A DNA stretch of 64,000 nt from Nilaparvata lugens. Taxonomy: Eukaryota; Arthropoda; Insecta; Hemiptera; Delphacidae. The notes under the pieces are model-generated. The model searched no databases. It worked only from the letters and a program-made list of their open reading frames with translations, and was not told the DNA's origin. A program made the translations under genes and the position numbers. Location: positions 7,912,837 through 7,976,836 of the forward strand of contig NC_052514.1 in assembly GCF_014356525.2 (NCBI RefSeq), written 5' to 3'. The stretch's first letter is position 1. Every line of letters begins with the position of its first letter. Of this stretch, positions 11,930-23,388 are shown in pieces.

Positions 11930-12190
11930 TCTTGCTTGTGATCAGCTGCAATCACCTGTGAGCTTCTAATTCTAAATCTCTTGCTGATGTTTGGTCTGGA
12001 ATTGAACTAGATATGTAGCTTCTCTCATCTCACATTACCCAAAATAATATGTCTTGATCTTTAGTGCACATTACTTGAAAACATTCCATGCACTGCCATT
12101 TTTATTGTAACCATAACATTTGTAGGCCAATCTACTTTTAGTTTTCTGAAATTCTTTATCTGCTTTATCCCCTTATTCCTCCATTATTCA
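11930..12190 (+). promoter_or_regulatory. Orphan copy of the F-box family upstream block
   Basis: The stretch reading GGTCTGGAATTGAACTAGAT, then GTAGCTTCTCTCATCTCACA, then GCACATTACTTGAAAACATT and GCACTGCC matches, in order, the region about 150-200 bp upstream of F-box copy C (18915-19050). It also matches the upstream regions of E, E2 and F. No F-box coding exon follows. I infer a relic of a lost gene copy's 5' region. A second plus-strand orphan lies at 13660-13870. Confidence 0.55.
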
Positions 12191-13135
12191 GTTGCAGGAT
12201 ACTGTGCCCATACACTAACAAAATCTATCAACATAACTAGTAGTTATGTGAACAGTAGACCTCGCGCAGTTATAAACCACAGCCTCCTCTGGCCAAACTA
12301 TCCATCAGAGTGAATTATGTCGTGTCGGCGAGATATCAGTGTAAAGACGACTATATCTTCTAAACGGTTTGAGATATCAATTTGTGGTTTTCGCCATTCA
12401 TTTTTTCTTGAAATTCTCTATCGAAATCATGTATCGCATGACTAATTTTTTCCTATTTAAAAAAATTGTTTGGGTTGGTGTATTGACAATGTTAATCATC
12501 TGTTGGAAACCACTACTATCATCAAAAGCTGACGGAGTTGAAAGCAGAGAAAGGTCGGGAGAAAATACTGTATGTTACTTTGAGTTATTAATTATTTCAT
12601 GCAATTGATAATCCACTCGACAGCTGATTCATGATGAATTATTCGTGATTTTGACTGTAATATTGACGTATGAAGGAGGCTTATTATCCTTAAAAACAAA
12701 AATTTCGAAAAAACCTTACGTTGACGCGGAGTTCAAAAAGAACATACCTGTCAAATTTCATGAAATCTACTGTGGAATTTTGCCGTAAATGTGGAACATA
12801 AATATATAAACCTTCAAACATATTATAAACATGAAGAGAAATGCAAAACCGTCGATTTGAATCTTAGATCTCCCTTTGCTCGGTCATTTATGAGAATAAT
12901 AATAATTATTATTAAACGAAAAACCCAATTAAACTGTCAATTTGGTATAATGTTAAGCATTACTGACTGGCAGTTAGGAGATAAAGGGTTTGTTTGCTGG
13001 ACTGGCAAATAATTTTTGGATAATAGCGCTCATCGAATTTTCATGTAGCTGTTGTCAATATTTGCAGTAGCAGAAGTCTACGGGGTGATTCACAGCATTT
13101 GATTGGGGTTTTCGTTTAATAATAATTATTCATTA

Positions 13136-13381
13136 AGTAGTATTTCCTACTTTACTATAGTAGTATTTCCTACTTCACTATAGTAGTATTTCCTACTTTA
13201 CTATAGTAGTATTTCCTACTTCACTATAGTAGTATTTCCTACTTCACTATAGTAGTATTTCCTACTTTACTATACTAGTATTTCCTACTTTACTATATTA
13301 GTATTTCCTACTTCACTATAGTAGTATTTCCTACTTTACTTTAGTAGTATTTCCTACTTTACTATAGTAGTATTTCCTACT
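13136..13381 (+). repeat. 23-bp satellite array (about 10.7 units)
   Basis: Tandem units of AGTAGTATTTCCTACTTTAC plus TAT with TTC/TTT variants. Each unit contains a near-dyad (AGTAGTATTT / AAATACTACT read on the other strand). It sits inside a copy of the repeat that carries only 2-3 units at 11214 and 11689, so the array has expanded locally. The right-arm equivalent has about three units. Confidence 0.92.
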
Positions 13382-13659
13382 TTTTGGACTATAGTGTATA
13401 AATCAAAATTCGAGGAAGATACAGTTTTGTCCTTCCCCAATCATTCTAAAGAATTGTGTTCTGTGTAGAACTAAAGTCATAGTAAAGTAGTATTTTCAAT
13501 TTGAGTAGGATCCCCGATCACACCCACCTTTGAATAACATTTTTTATGACATACTAAGCCGTGCTCATACTTCTTTTTCTCCTTTCTGCTTCGAATAGTT
13601 TTGATTAATGATGTGAATATCTTCTAAACGGTTTGAGATATCGATTTGCGGTTTTCGCC

Positions 13660-13870
13660 GCAAATCTCTTGCTGATGTTTGGTCTGGAATTGAACTAGAT
13701 ATGTAGCTTCTCTCATCTCACATTACTCAAAATAATACGTCTTGATCTCTTTAGTGCACATTACTTGAAAACATTCCATGCACTGCCATCTTTATTGTAA
13801 CCATAACATTTGTAGGCCAATCTACTTTTAGTTTTCTGAAATTCTTTATCTGCTTTATCCCCTTATTCCT
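13660..13870 (+). promoter_or_regulatory. Second orphan F-box upstream block
   Basis: Near-identical to 11990-12190 (GGTCTGGAATTGAACTAGAT onward) and again without a following coding exon. It is followed by CAGTAGACCTCGCGCAG sequence also seen after the first orphan near 12250. The two therefore form a direct duplication of about 1.67 kb period in the left arm. A minus-strand equivalent is at about 58640-58800. Confidence 0.55.
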
Positions 13871-13999
13871 CCATTATTCAGTTGCAGGATACTGTGCACC
13901 TGTACGGACAAACAGCCCATACACTAACAAAATCTTTTAACATAACTAGTAGTTATGTGAACAGTAGACCTCGCGCAGTTATAAACCACAGCCTCCTCC

Positions 14000-14576
14000 T
14001 TTATAGAGATGGTAAATACCTGTCATTTATGATTAAACACATGTGATTTATGATTAAATACATAAATTATCCTTTGTGGAGCCCAATGAAGAGCAGAAAC
14101 AGGACCCAATGAAGGACTAAAACAGGGTCACATACTTCATAAATATCCGTCCTTCAGTTCAGTGTGACTGTGGTGCTCCTATAATCTATAGTTTAGGCAT
14201 CGGATGTTTCAGGATATGATCAAAGCTTACAACTAGGCCCTCCCCGCCACTGCTAATGGCAATCATATGCTGCTGACCATTTGCCAATGCTGCCCCATCA
14301 GCTCTTGAATGGCTTCTCATTCAGATTCGAATTTGTATTAATCACAGAGGTTTATCTTTGTACTGATCTGTCACGTGTACAAAAGATAGTTGTAATAATT
14401 AATATTTCTAAAATCACTTCACTTTCAGAAATGGCCAAAGTAGGTCGAAACTAGTCATTAAAATGTTTCAATAAAAGGATACTAAAAGTTTTTTTATTGT
14501 TTTTATTAATTTTAATATTTCTTTTGTTTTCATCATGCCATTCGCTGTATATTTGTTTTATTTCCTTTTTTGACAG
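14000..14576 (+). other. Upstream region of F-box copy A (Penelope-like tail motif)
   Basis: Matches the reverse complement of the region upstream of copy G (55040-55670) and differs from the upstream blocks of the other copies. It contains TTTCAGAAATGGCCAAAGTA followed by GGTCGAAACTAGTC, which resembles the terminal motif of Penelope-like retroelements. It ends in a polypyrimidine tract and TTTTTTGACAG, the 3' splice site used by the family. It probably contains the intron preceding the coding exon. Confidence 0.45.
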
Positions 14577-14592
14577 GATTACTTTGGAGTCA

Positions 14593-15911
14593 ATGGACTT
14601 CGTTGGTTCCTTTCCTGAAGAAGTGACAGATATGATTTTGTCACTTCTGTCGGCAAATGATCTGGAAAATTGTAGCAGTGTGAGCCAGCTTTGGAGCAGC
14701 ACAATCAAACGTTTTCAACAACAACAAATATCGCGTTTGAAATACAATTGGGAAAACGGAAAATATTCTGTACACTGTTTCCCCATAAGTGAAGAGTTTA
14801 CAACTGTATATACATATAAAATACATATGTAGAGATATATTTAAATATTGGAAGTCTCGAAGTACTCTCTTCTAATTTGCCTTATGACCACTTCATCCTC
14901 TACCCTCTATATATGCACAAAAAAGCTTCAAATCAATTTCATTTTTCCATAGTTGGTATTGATGCAGAGTTGGGGATGACATTCAATATTTTTCAATACC
15001 CTATTTTCCCAGGTAGCATAAAGAAGGTATGGGTCATGGGAGACTCATTGATATGGTTTACTGAATCTGAATATGAATCAGTAGCATCGTTACATTACTA
15101 CAATGCTTCATTAGTGCCCAACACTGAAAAGAGAACTATTTATAAATGTGCATTCTCCCATCGAATAACATCCCTGAGAATGGATAGAAACTACATCGCT
15201 ATTGCCGACGATAACGGGTATGTGAAGGTCTGGTGTAAACATACTCTTGAACTAAAATTCGAGCAGAACCATGCCTTTTATTCACAGCATATTAGTTTAT
15301 TTGATGGTTGCCTTGTCATCTCCAAACCTGAGATTGGTCTGCATGTATATCACAAAATATATCCTACTGCTTCTGTAATTCAAATTCACAACTTGAAAAG
15401 TGATCCGAACCATTGCTCCACTCTCAAACACACTTTCTCTGTTGATGGACAAGTTCAAAGTCTGGATTCAAACAGTCATTTCATTTTCCTGATATTTGAG
15501 CACAAATTAATCCAAGTAATCAGTAAACAGAGTTACTCCATCATCTATTCCCACAAGTATGACTCATTTCTTACTCGTGAAATTCAACGCGCACATGATG
15601 ACTATATAGTTGTTAAAGAAGTTTCCAATGATCAAAGATACAGAATATTGAATCTAGTCACTAGACAGTGGTCAGACATTATTCCATCTTGCGCCAAAAA
15701 ACTGTGGACTGTGTTTGATAATATTGCTGTGATTTCTAATTGGTCTGACAAAACTCTTCACGTTTTTGACTGGAAAAGGAATACACAACTGCTTACTTTG
15801 GCAATCCCCGAGCAGATAAGTAGAAGGTATATTGTTATGAGTGTAACAGAGTTGAGAATTGTAATTGTTGATTTCTATTCCAATCAAGTAGTAGTATTCA
15901 AGTTTGGGTAG
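14593..15911 (+). pseudogene. F-box/beta-propeller-like protein, copy A (frameshifted)
   Basis: Family role (by knowledge of F-box proteins): substrate receptor of an SCF ubiquitin ligase. The ATG at 14593 lies 17 bases after the splice acceptor at 14575-14576. Residues 5-44 form the F-box (SFPEEVTDMILSLL, then NDLENCSSVSQLW). The frame stops at 14832. The protein resumes in another frame from about 14850 to VVVFKFG and TAG at 15911. The cause is about 35 extra AT-rich bases (ACATATAAAATACATATG region, about 14802-14860) compared with E2. The rest is full-length: repeated strand pairs such as YVKVWCKHTLELKF and LHVFDWKRNTQLLTL suggest a propeller. The front half resembles copy F and the middle resembles copy G, so it is a mosaic. 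An intron at the lesion is possible, but no GT-AG pair there restores the frame convincingly. Confidence 0.85.
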
Positions 15912-17565
15912 GCTGAAGTGGAGGATAACTCTGGTATGCTATTGATATTGACGAATCAAAATTATCCAGTGTCTGTTGTGGAAAAATTATATTGGTATCA
16001 TATCCTTATTACTTCTTGCTCTGACCCTTGAATTGAACATTGTTCTTGCAACATTTAGTTTCGTGTGTTGTTGTTTCAGTGAATGTTAACTTTGATTATG
16101 ATTCAAAATAATGTCTATCATATCAACTTGATTAGTTTTCTCGTCATTAATTGCTCTGATTGTAGAATTGGGTGTTGTTTTGGAGTCATTCGGAAATGAT
16201 TTCGTATTTATAGTCTAATTCTCCCATGAATGAAATCCAAATGTGTTAGGCTGGCCACTAACTGTAGGACATGCATGCACACACACATGTTCATCATGCA
16301 TGTCTTGTCATCAGGGAGAGGCAGCTAACATAATATAAATAACCACTAACAATGAATAAACCACTAGAAAATCACAAATAATAATCATAAACCTAATTCA
16401 AACTCAGAGTAGTGAAGAAGAAATAACCAACAAAAAATCGAAGATTCAAAATCGTAACCACAATAACTTTTGCCCTGTGATGAATGACACAACAATGTAT
16501 ATTGTCATGTGTATTATGCATGTCCTGTCGTTAGTGGTCAACCTTAAAAGAATTAAGAAAATTTCTGAACTATTGTCTTCCAATACAGGTGTTCAGGTAA
16601 TTTTTTATTTATCCAATTTGACTGTAGTAGGCCTACTACTCCAAATCTTCGGAATGTCTTATATACTGGAATAATAATTTGATCTGTGCTACTTTGGTGG
16701 CTGTATATCTGTATTGAATGGTTTGTCAACTGTGGTTTTATTTTCTCATACACTTTTCTTCTTCATGAGATGTGGAGGGTTTTTGAAAAAGGTGCTTTTC
16801 CCACAAAACCTGGATGTTTCTTATCAAGATGAATATTCTAAAAACTCCTACTACTGTTAAAAATCGAGGAAATCCTTATTAAAAATTTCGTTTGTCAAAA
16901 TTTACTTTATGCTTTTGTCAACAGGGATTCATTCCCTGAAAGACCTGGTCGTCATAGATTGTGTGGAAGGTTATTATAAAAAGGTTTTGCAGCTTCTAAA
17001 ACATATATTATGTTGTCAGGGACAATATTCCTACTATTATTACAAATGCTGTTGAAAAATATCGAGACAGTCTATTCTCAAAAAGTCATCATTATTCAAA
17101 ATCTCTAACAGGTTTTCGGCCGATTATCGATCCAATTGTACACATTCATTGAAATGATAGAAAATGGAACAATTGCTCTCAAGAAAAGCAAATAGTATTT
17201 CTCAACCGAATTAGGCTAATACTTTCTATTCTGGATGGTTTTGGAGTTGGACATTTTGTACCATCCAAATAGTTCAATAATTTTCGAATCAATGCATATC
17301 AATTCATCTTGCATCAATTCTCAATTGAAACACTGTTTTGTCCTGTTGTGAAGATTATTGATTGATAATATCTCCATTTTAAATGGATATTGAGCTTTAA
17401 AATTTCTTCCCGATCCAGTTTTGGAAGCGACTAGAGTTGTAGTTTCTCTCATATCACAGAATCACCTCCATCAAAATGATAATTTCTACACAATAATTGT
17501 TCAAAATGACTTTTCCAATGTGTTAATAACGGTTGTATAAACCTACATCAGTTCTGTGAGATAAT
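15912..17565 (+). other. F-box intergenic spacer with MITE and upstream block
   Basis: Matches the reverse complement of 42650-44302. It begins GCTGAAGTGGAGGATAACTC, the common 3' junction of the family, holds a MITE (16249-16543) and ends with the upstream block (TTTGGAAGCGACTAGAGTTG, then TTTCTCTCATATCACAG, at about 17420-17470). A coding exon like E2 should follow, but here the sequence jumps into the tail of another copy at about 17566. Confidence 0.75.
16249..16543 (+). mobile_element. MITE with TTA target duplication, GGCTGGCCACTAAC family
   Basis: 295 bp flanked by TTA on both sides (16246-16248 and 16544-16546). Terminal inverted repeats: GGCTGGCCACTAAC at the start and GTTAGTGGTCAACC at the end, with GTAGGACATGCATG / GCATGTCCTGTC just inside. 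A TTA duplication is what PIF/Harbinger elements produce, so this is probably a Harbinger-derived MITE. The same insertion is present in the right arm (43615-43945), so it predates the inverted duplication. No coding capacity. Confidence 0.82.
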
Positions 17566-17969
17566 ATATCAAATATCGAAGATACAGAAGTATAATTCAA
17601 AATGCACATGATGGTTGTATAGTTGTAAATGAAGGCCTCAGATATCACAGATACCACAGATTCAGAAATAGAATTCCAAGTACTTTCAATGTTCGAAGAT
17701 ACAGAATATTGAATCTAGTCACTAGAGAGTGGTCAGACATTCCATCTTACACCAAAAATCTGTGTACTGTGTTTGACAATATTGCTGTGATTCGCAATCG
17801 GTCTGACAAAACACTTCGAGTTTTTGACTGGATAAGGGAAAACCCAACCGCTTACTTTGAAAATCCCTGAGCAAATAAGTGACGAATATGTCCTTGTCAG
17901 TGTGACTGAGATGAGAATTGTAATTGTTGATACCTCTTCCAATCAAGTAGTAGTATTCAAGTTTGGGTA
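17566..17969 (+). pseudogene. F-box family 3' relic, copy B
   Basis: Only the last third of the gene is present. It starts abruptly at about 17566 and matches copy F from its internal duplicated segment onward (YHRYHRFRNRIPSTF, RYRILNLVTREWSDIPSYT, then RIVIVDTSSNQVVVFKFG and TAG at 17969). A one-base change in GGATAAGGGAAAACCCAACC breaks the frame before the last blade. The sequence after the stop instead matches the region downstream of copy E (38700-38780). The relic is therefore a deletion fusion: the left arm lost about 3.3 kb relative to the right arm, with the coding part converted by or derived from an F-like copy. Confidence 0.85.
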
Positions 17970-18254
17970 GGCTGAAGTGGAGCATAACTCTGGTATGCTG
18001 TTGATTCTATGAATGTTAACAATATAGGTTTTTAGGTAATTTTTTTACTCTAATTGTATATGACTGTAGTGGGCCTACTACTCCTTCTGTAGTGGGCCTA
18101 ATCTTCTGAATGTCTTATATACAGGAATAATAATTTGATCTGTGCCACTTTGGTGGCTGTATATCTGTATTGATTGGTTTGTAAAACTGTGGTTTTATTT
18201 TTTCAAACATTTTTCTTCGTCATGAGATGTGGAGGGTTATTGATGAATCTGCTT

Positions 18255-18655
18255 TCCTTCACCAAAACATAGGTTATCTTAGATCTCAACAACTCCTACC
18301 AATGTTATTAAAAACGAGGAATCCTTATTTGAAATTTCGTTAGTCTCAACTTAATGCTTCCCTGCTGATTTGTCACTCTTCAACTATGTCTCTATTCAGC
18401 TTGGCTCTCATTTTCATTAAATGGTAGACTGTTGTAATTTTTTGTTGTTTAGGGGTGGACATTCTAAACTCTCCACCAAAACGTATTTTTTCTTAGATCT
18501 AAACAACTCGTACCAATGTTCTTAAAAAAACGAGGAATCCTTAATCGAAATTTCGTTGGTCATAATAACTTAATGCTTTACTGCTGATTTGTCACTCTTA
18601 TATGTCTCTATTCAGCTTGGCTCTCATTTTCAGGATAGACTGTTGTAATGTTTTG
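18255..18655 (+). repeat. Tandem duplication in the F-box spacer
   Basis: Two copies of about 200 bp in direct orientation. Each runs from CCACCAAAACRTA through AACGAGGAATCC and GAAATTTCGTTRGTC to CTTGGCTCTCATTTTCA. The right arm has the same duplication inverted (about 38040-38520) with an additional insert between the units near 38260-38340. It therefore predates the large inversion. Confidence 0.75.
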
Positions 18656-18889
18656 TTGTGGAAAGTTTAGGGGTGGTCAATCTGAACTGAAAGCCTGTTA
18701 TTTCCATCCATTCATTGTAATAATTTGTGAGTTACAGTATTATCAATTTGAATATGCTCAATCATGATTTAAATGCTTCATTATTATTGCTCAATCTTTT
18801 GAAATGCTTCAAATTTTTCACTTGAAGTATTGTGTCGTCCTGTTGTGCTACTTACAGCTTGAAGTCATCTCCATTCAAAAACAGTTATG

Positions 18890-19098
18890 ATCCACAAAAT
18901 CTCATCCAAATACTCTGGTCTGGAACTAGAGTAAAACTGTAGCTTGTCTCGTCTCACAGAATGGCTTCATTACCTAACCTCAAGCCTAGATCCTTAGTGC
19001 CCATTACACTCCTTGCACTGCCTTTTCTATTAAATCATAATATTTTTTGCATCTACCTACATCAGTTTTATGAGATAATTATCTTTTTTCAACAGATT
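18890..19098 (+). promoter_or_regulatory. Conserved upstream block of F-box copy C
   Basis: Contains TCTGGTCTGGAACTAGAG and GTAGCTTGTCTCGTCTCACA, shared with the upstream regions of D, E, E2 and F and with orphan blocks elsewhere. It is followed by GCACTCCTTGCACTGCC-like sequence and, just before the exon, TTATCTTTTTTCAACAG as splice acceptor (AG at 19094-19095). It could be the promoter and non-coding first exon. That role is inferred from conservation only. Confidence 0.5.
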
Positions 19099-19111
19099 TA
19101 CTTTGAAGACA

Positions 19112-20370
19112 ATGGATTTTGTAGCTTCCTTCCCACAAGAATTGACAGATATGATCTTGTCACATCTAACAGTGAGTGATCTGGAATATTGTAGCGATGT
19201 TAGTCAGATGTGGAGTAGGGCAATCAAAATTTTCAAACATAGGCAATATGCACGGCTAAAATATAATTTGGAAAATGGAATATACTCTGTCCATCGTTTG
19301 TCAATCAGTGATGATTTTGAGTGTGCCCAGGTTCCTACTATAGAAGTACTTCCGTCAAATTTTAATCATGATCAGTGCCTCTTTTACCCTGTATTCATGG
19401 CCAAAAAGGGAACTCGTATCCCGTTTCATTTTTGTTTGATACGTATTGATGCAGAGTTAAGAAAAACGATAGATTTTCTATTTGAATTTCGTCCCCCATA
19501 CTACATACAGAATGCTTGTGTCATGTAAGGCTGTCTTATTTGGCTGGAATCTTTCGGAACTGTGAAATACTATAGGCCTAATGCCACTCTGGGGTCGAAT
19601 AGTAAAGTGGAAACTTTTGAAAAAGAAAATCATGCCATTCCAAATGACAGTTCTCTCACAACGGACAGAGACCACATTGTTGTATCCAACTGTAGGAATA
19701 ATTTCCTAAAAGTTTGGTGCAAACAGTCACATGAATCAATATTAGAATCCAAGTGTAATAAATCCTCTATACAAAAGATAAGTTTATGCAATGGTTACCT
19801 AATCATTCAATGCTGGAATAAAATCTGGAATTGAAATTCACAACTTGACAAATGATGCAAACAGTACACTCAAACACACTTTTACTCTCTTGTTTGCCGA
19901 GTGCAGGATCTGCATTCAAACGAGCGCTTCATTTTTCTTAATATTGAAATACACCATAACTACATCCAGTACACGATAAACAGAGTTATGCCATCATCTA
20001 TTCTCATAAGTATGATTCATCCAAGCCTTGTACAATACATTATGCCTATGATATTTCATTTTTGTCAAAGAAAATCTGAAAACAGGTATAGAATTTTGAC
20101 TCTTGCTTCAGGAGAATGGCTTACAGTTTCATCTTTGACGAAAAGATTGTACACTGTGTTTGAGAATATTTCTGTTAATTGCCCTCCATTTGACAATACA
20201 CTACATGTTTTGGACTGGAAACGAGATGCTGAACTGTTCACTTTGGGAAATCCCGAGCCAAATAAATGTGATTTTTCGTTCCCAAGTACTAACAACATAG
20301 TGTGAGTGAGTTTAGAATTGTAGTTTTTGATTTGCTTTCTGATCAATTCATTGTTTATAAGTTTGGGTAG
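19112..20370 (+). pseudogene. F-box/beta-propeller-like protein, copy C (pseudogene)
   Basis: The ATG at 19112 begins MDFVASFPQELTDMILSHL with an F-box over residues 5-44. The C/D subfamily differs from A-G copies by VASFPQ and by DDFECAQVPTIEVL after the F-box. Breaks seen: a TAA at about 19526-19528 where the sister copy D has a sense codon; a frame change with stop at about 19832 (WNKIWN then TGA) shared with copy D; further shifts near 19890 and 20030; then a clean tail FRIVVFDLLSDQFIVYKFG and TAG at 20370. Close in sequence to D in the right arm. Not functional unless several introns are hidden at the breaks, which I do not see. Confidence 0.87.
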
Positions 20371-21716
20371 AAGCAACTGGGATAAAATCACTCCAGTCAT
20401 CATACCTACTTGATTATATGTCCTTATTTTTTATATATTGCTCTGATTACTGAATTAAGGTTGTTCATAACTTCCCCACACCTGCGAGTTACAAAAAAAT
20501 AGTAGGCTCATGCATAGAATTCACAGGTTTCATAAAATAATAGGTTCATGAATAGAATTCGCAATCTATTTTTGTACTACAATTTTATTTATCTATGTAA
20601 TGTACTATTGTTCTTGAATATGGGTTCTTAGGCCCTATTTCAGACCTCAATATTCAGTTTTGATTATAGTGCATTGTCACATCTTCTTATACTTGAATAA
20701 TCTTTTCAAGTGCAGTAGATTATCATAGATAATCCGCATTAATTGGGACCAAGTTCTATGGAAAGAGGTCAGAGCATGATACAATATGATGCATTCCACA
20801 ATATGGCCTATTGAGTGATATTGATTGGTCTTAATACTTTAGTAGGTTATAATAGCCTAGTCATTTTTAAACGAACTGATGCTCGCCTCTGACCTGTAAT
20901 AATAAGTACTAAATCCAAATATTAGGGTCTCTAGAGATAAGGTTGTTAGAACTAGATTGGATTCTTCAAATTCAATGTACGGTACTTGTATTTTTTTATC
21001 TATTTTGTATTTTCCAAATCATTTTGTACTTTGATTTTCAAATGTAAATTTGAGACTGAATATGACTGCTCCATAATTATTAACATTGTTAGTGTTTTGA
21101 CCTCTCCTTTGAACCTTGATTGGAATGGGGTCCCATCCGCATTATTGTAATTATTGAAAAAGGAGGTAGAACACGTGCACTATTTGAGAAAAACAATTTA
21201 AAGTAGTATATTTTCCATGGGTAGGTTTAGGGAAGGGTCTAAAATAAGACAATAAAAAGGATAAGATATAAAAAGTATTTATACCATTTTGTTGTTTAGG
21301 CCTTTTTCATAAATTTTAACACCTAAGAATGGTGGCCTTAGTGTGGTCTTATCAATGATAGAATATAAAGGGTACCAACTGTTTTATTTTACAATATAAT
21401 TATGCTTCATTATAAAATAGATGAAAGATTGAAATGAGTAATCAACTATAATGTAGAAGTAATCAATATTGTTGATCACTGCTCAAATTGTACTAGTAGT
21501 GTATATAATCTAGTATATAGTATTTTGTAACAGTCCATATTTGTGATTTTAAAAAAGATACATTATTTTTGTTAATATACCTGATAGTGTTTAATATCAT
21601 GTTCGTATTATAAGGTATTGTATATGATTTACTTATGTGATATCTTGTAAAAATGTTATGCATGTGTTTGATTTCTACATAAATGTATCTGATGTTTACA
21701 TTGTTTTCTTAACATG

Positions 21717-22601
21717 AAAATACCAAAAATTTTAGAAGTTTTTTGCACTGAGAATATTCTTTATGAAGATCAATCATATTTTTGTCGATAATCTAAAGTG
21801 GTCCATGAGGGACGAGAGGGGAACAGAAGGATGTGGGGAAGAAAATAGAATTTCACTAATTTTCAAAAACTTGATTTAATGTCATCATGTAGCCATTGAT
21901 GAAAGCCATTGCTTGACGGTATTTCAAGGCCTGTATTTATTCTAATAATGGAAAATGTGAAAATTTATCATCATTATTCTTCATTTGTTATTTACGAAGA
22001 CTATTGTTTGAAAACAGAAGGCAAAATATTTGTTATTTCTACTCGAATTATATGCATTGTCTTTGAGTAAATTAGTAAACTTGACAAATTCTGTAATTCA
22101 CACGTAAGGACGGCCATGTAATACCATACATATTTTTTTATATTACCTTTTTTAAATAATAAAAAATGTTATTTCTTTTCAATCAAACTCGAATACTGCA
22201 ATATTCAATTCTATTAGATCAGAATTCACAATTAAATTTCCTATTACACTCTACAATAGAATCCATTAGTGAAGTTTTGATTCGAAAGTAAAATGTTTAA
22301 TCTGTCAAACTTAATCCTTATAGATTCTGTTAGATTGATCATAACTTATCATACACATGATGAACATATGTGTTTGTCAAGTTCCGTTCAATCTAATAGA
22401 ATCTATAAGGATTAAGTTATTAACATTTTGTTGATAACTTTGGTGTAAACTCAGCTTTATAGAAGGGTACCATATTGTGATTGTAAACAATCTATAACTA
22501 ATATCTTTGAACAATTCTTAATTCTATTGAATATAAGAAACAGTTTTCCTGTTTATTGAATAGAATTATATTTTTTTGTAACAGCTTTGTTTTGTAACAT
22601 G
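21717..22601 (+). mobile_element. 885-bp left-arm-specific insertion flanked by TAACATG
   Basis: TAACATG occurs at 21710-21716 and again at 22595-22601. The right arm has it once (CATGTTA at 35040-35046) with nothing between. A 7-bp direct repeat plus empty site suggests insertion of a mobile element, although I see no terminal inverted repeats and no transposase. It encloses a 107-bp hairpin at 22310-22416. Confidence 0.6.
22310..22416. repeat. Hairpin MITE-like inverted repeat
   Basis: CTTAATCCTTATAGATTCTG followed by TTAGATTGA is repeated inverted at the other end (TCAATCTAATAGAATC then TATAAGGATTAAG). The loop is about 48 bp. It is nested inside the left-arm-specific insertion. Confidence 0.8.
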
Positions 22602-23388
22602 TGTATTAGTAGAAAGAAGATTATGTAATTATTTAAGTGGTGCCATTTTAGTAGGCCTGCTATATTATGGTGCTTTGTATAGCTATATATTTATCGTCTA
22701 TCATTAAGTTTGATATTTATTCTTATAAATTACATTAAAATAAACATTGTTTCCAATTCACTGATTATGTTGAAAATTATTCGTCTTAGTAAAATACATG
22801 AAACCTTAGGCTGTGTACATACAGAAAGCAACTCCCTCCATACATTATGAAAGAGAAACTCATAGCTGCTATCAACACGATGCCGTATTACCGATGTCAT
22901 ATTGATCTAGTATAGCGACTATTTTTATTTATTTGAAAATCAGAAAAAATATAGATAGAACAAATTCGCATTCAAAATACATGACAACACTGTCAACAGC
23001 TGATTGAGATGGCTGCAACATAATACCAGAGAAAACTCCTATAATTATAATATTGTAATTCTGTGGTATAAACTATATACAAGTCTTGTCCTCTGAATTA
23101 TAATTTCTCTGAACGTTGGACAACACATCCATAGGAGTTTATTCATGAAATAAATTTCCACACTTATTCAAAATCAAGTGACACGAGTTTTGTGAGAAAA
23201 TAGAAAAATAGTTTGGATTGATGGATTTTGGAACTGTAATTTGGACATAATGAGTTTAGGAACGGTTTACTATTGGGAAATCAGATCAGGTACCAAGATT
23301 TTTTCCTCCAAAAATAAGTAAAAATGTAGTATGAAAAAACAATTAGATTTAGTATATTCTCTTGAGTAATATTTCAATACCAAGGCGT

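Larger units (their letters stand above)
7340..22921 (+). repeat. Left arm of a giant inverted duplication
   Basis: From about 7346 the sequence matches the reverse complement of 62150 and inward. Matched landmarks in order: 7346-7500 with 61020-62150; the exon candidate 7744-7902 with 60845-61007; the 10.7-11.2 kb foldback with 59.1-59.5 kb; 11.88-12.0 kb with 58.64-58.87 kb; 12.64-13.13 kb with 56.79-57.24 kb; 14.0-14.6 kb with 55.03-55.67 kb; F-box A with F/G; 15.9-17.5 kb with 42.65-44.3 kb; B with the end of E; C with D; 20.4-22.9 kb with 34.7-36.35 kb. The match is imperfect, with many substitutions and indels. The right arm is longer because of later insertions and extra F-box copies. 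Confidence 0.88.
20371..22921 (+). other. Left-arm flank of copy C, no gene
   Basis: AT-rich sequence matching the reverse complement of 34710-36386, apart from an extra segment at 21717-22601. The inner end of the arm lies near ATTGATCTAGTATAGCGACT (22902-22921), beyond which the two arms no longer match. No coding evidence. Confidence 0.7.

Noticed and set aside
14810..14880. Intron explaining the break in F-box copy A
   Set aside because: Other copies are uninterrupted here. The extra bases are an AT-rich slippage-like tract, and I find no GT...AG pair that restores the frame.
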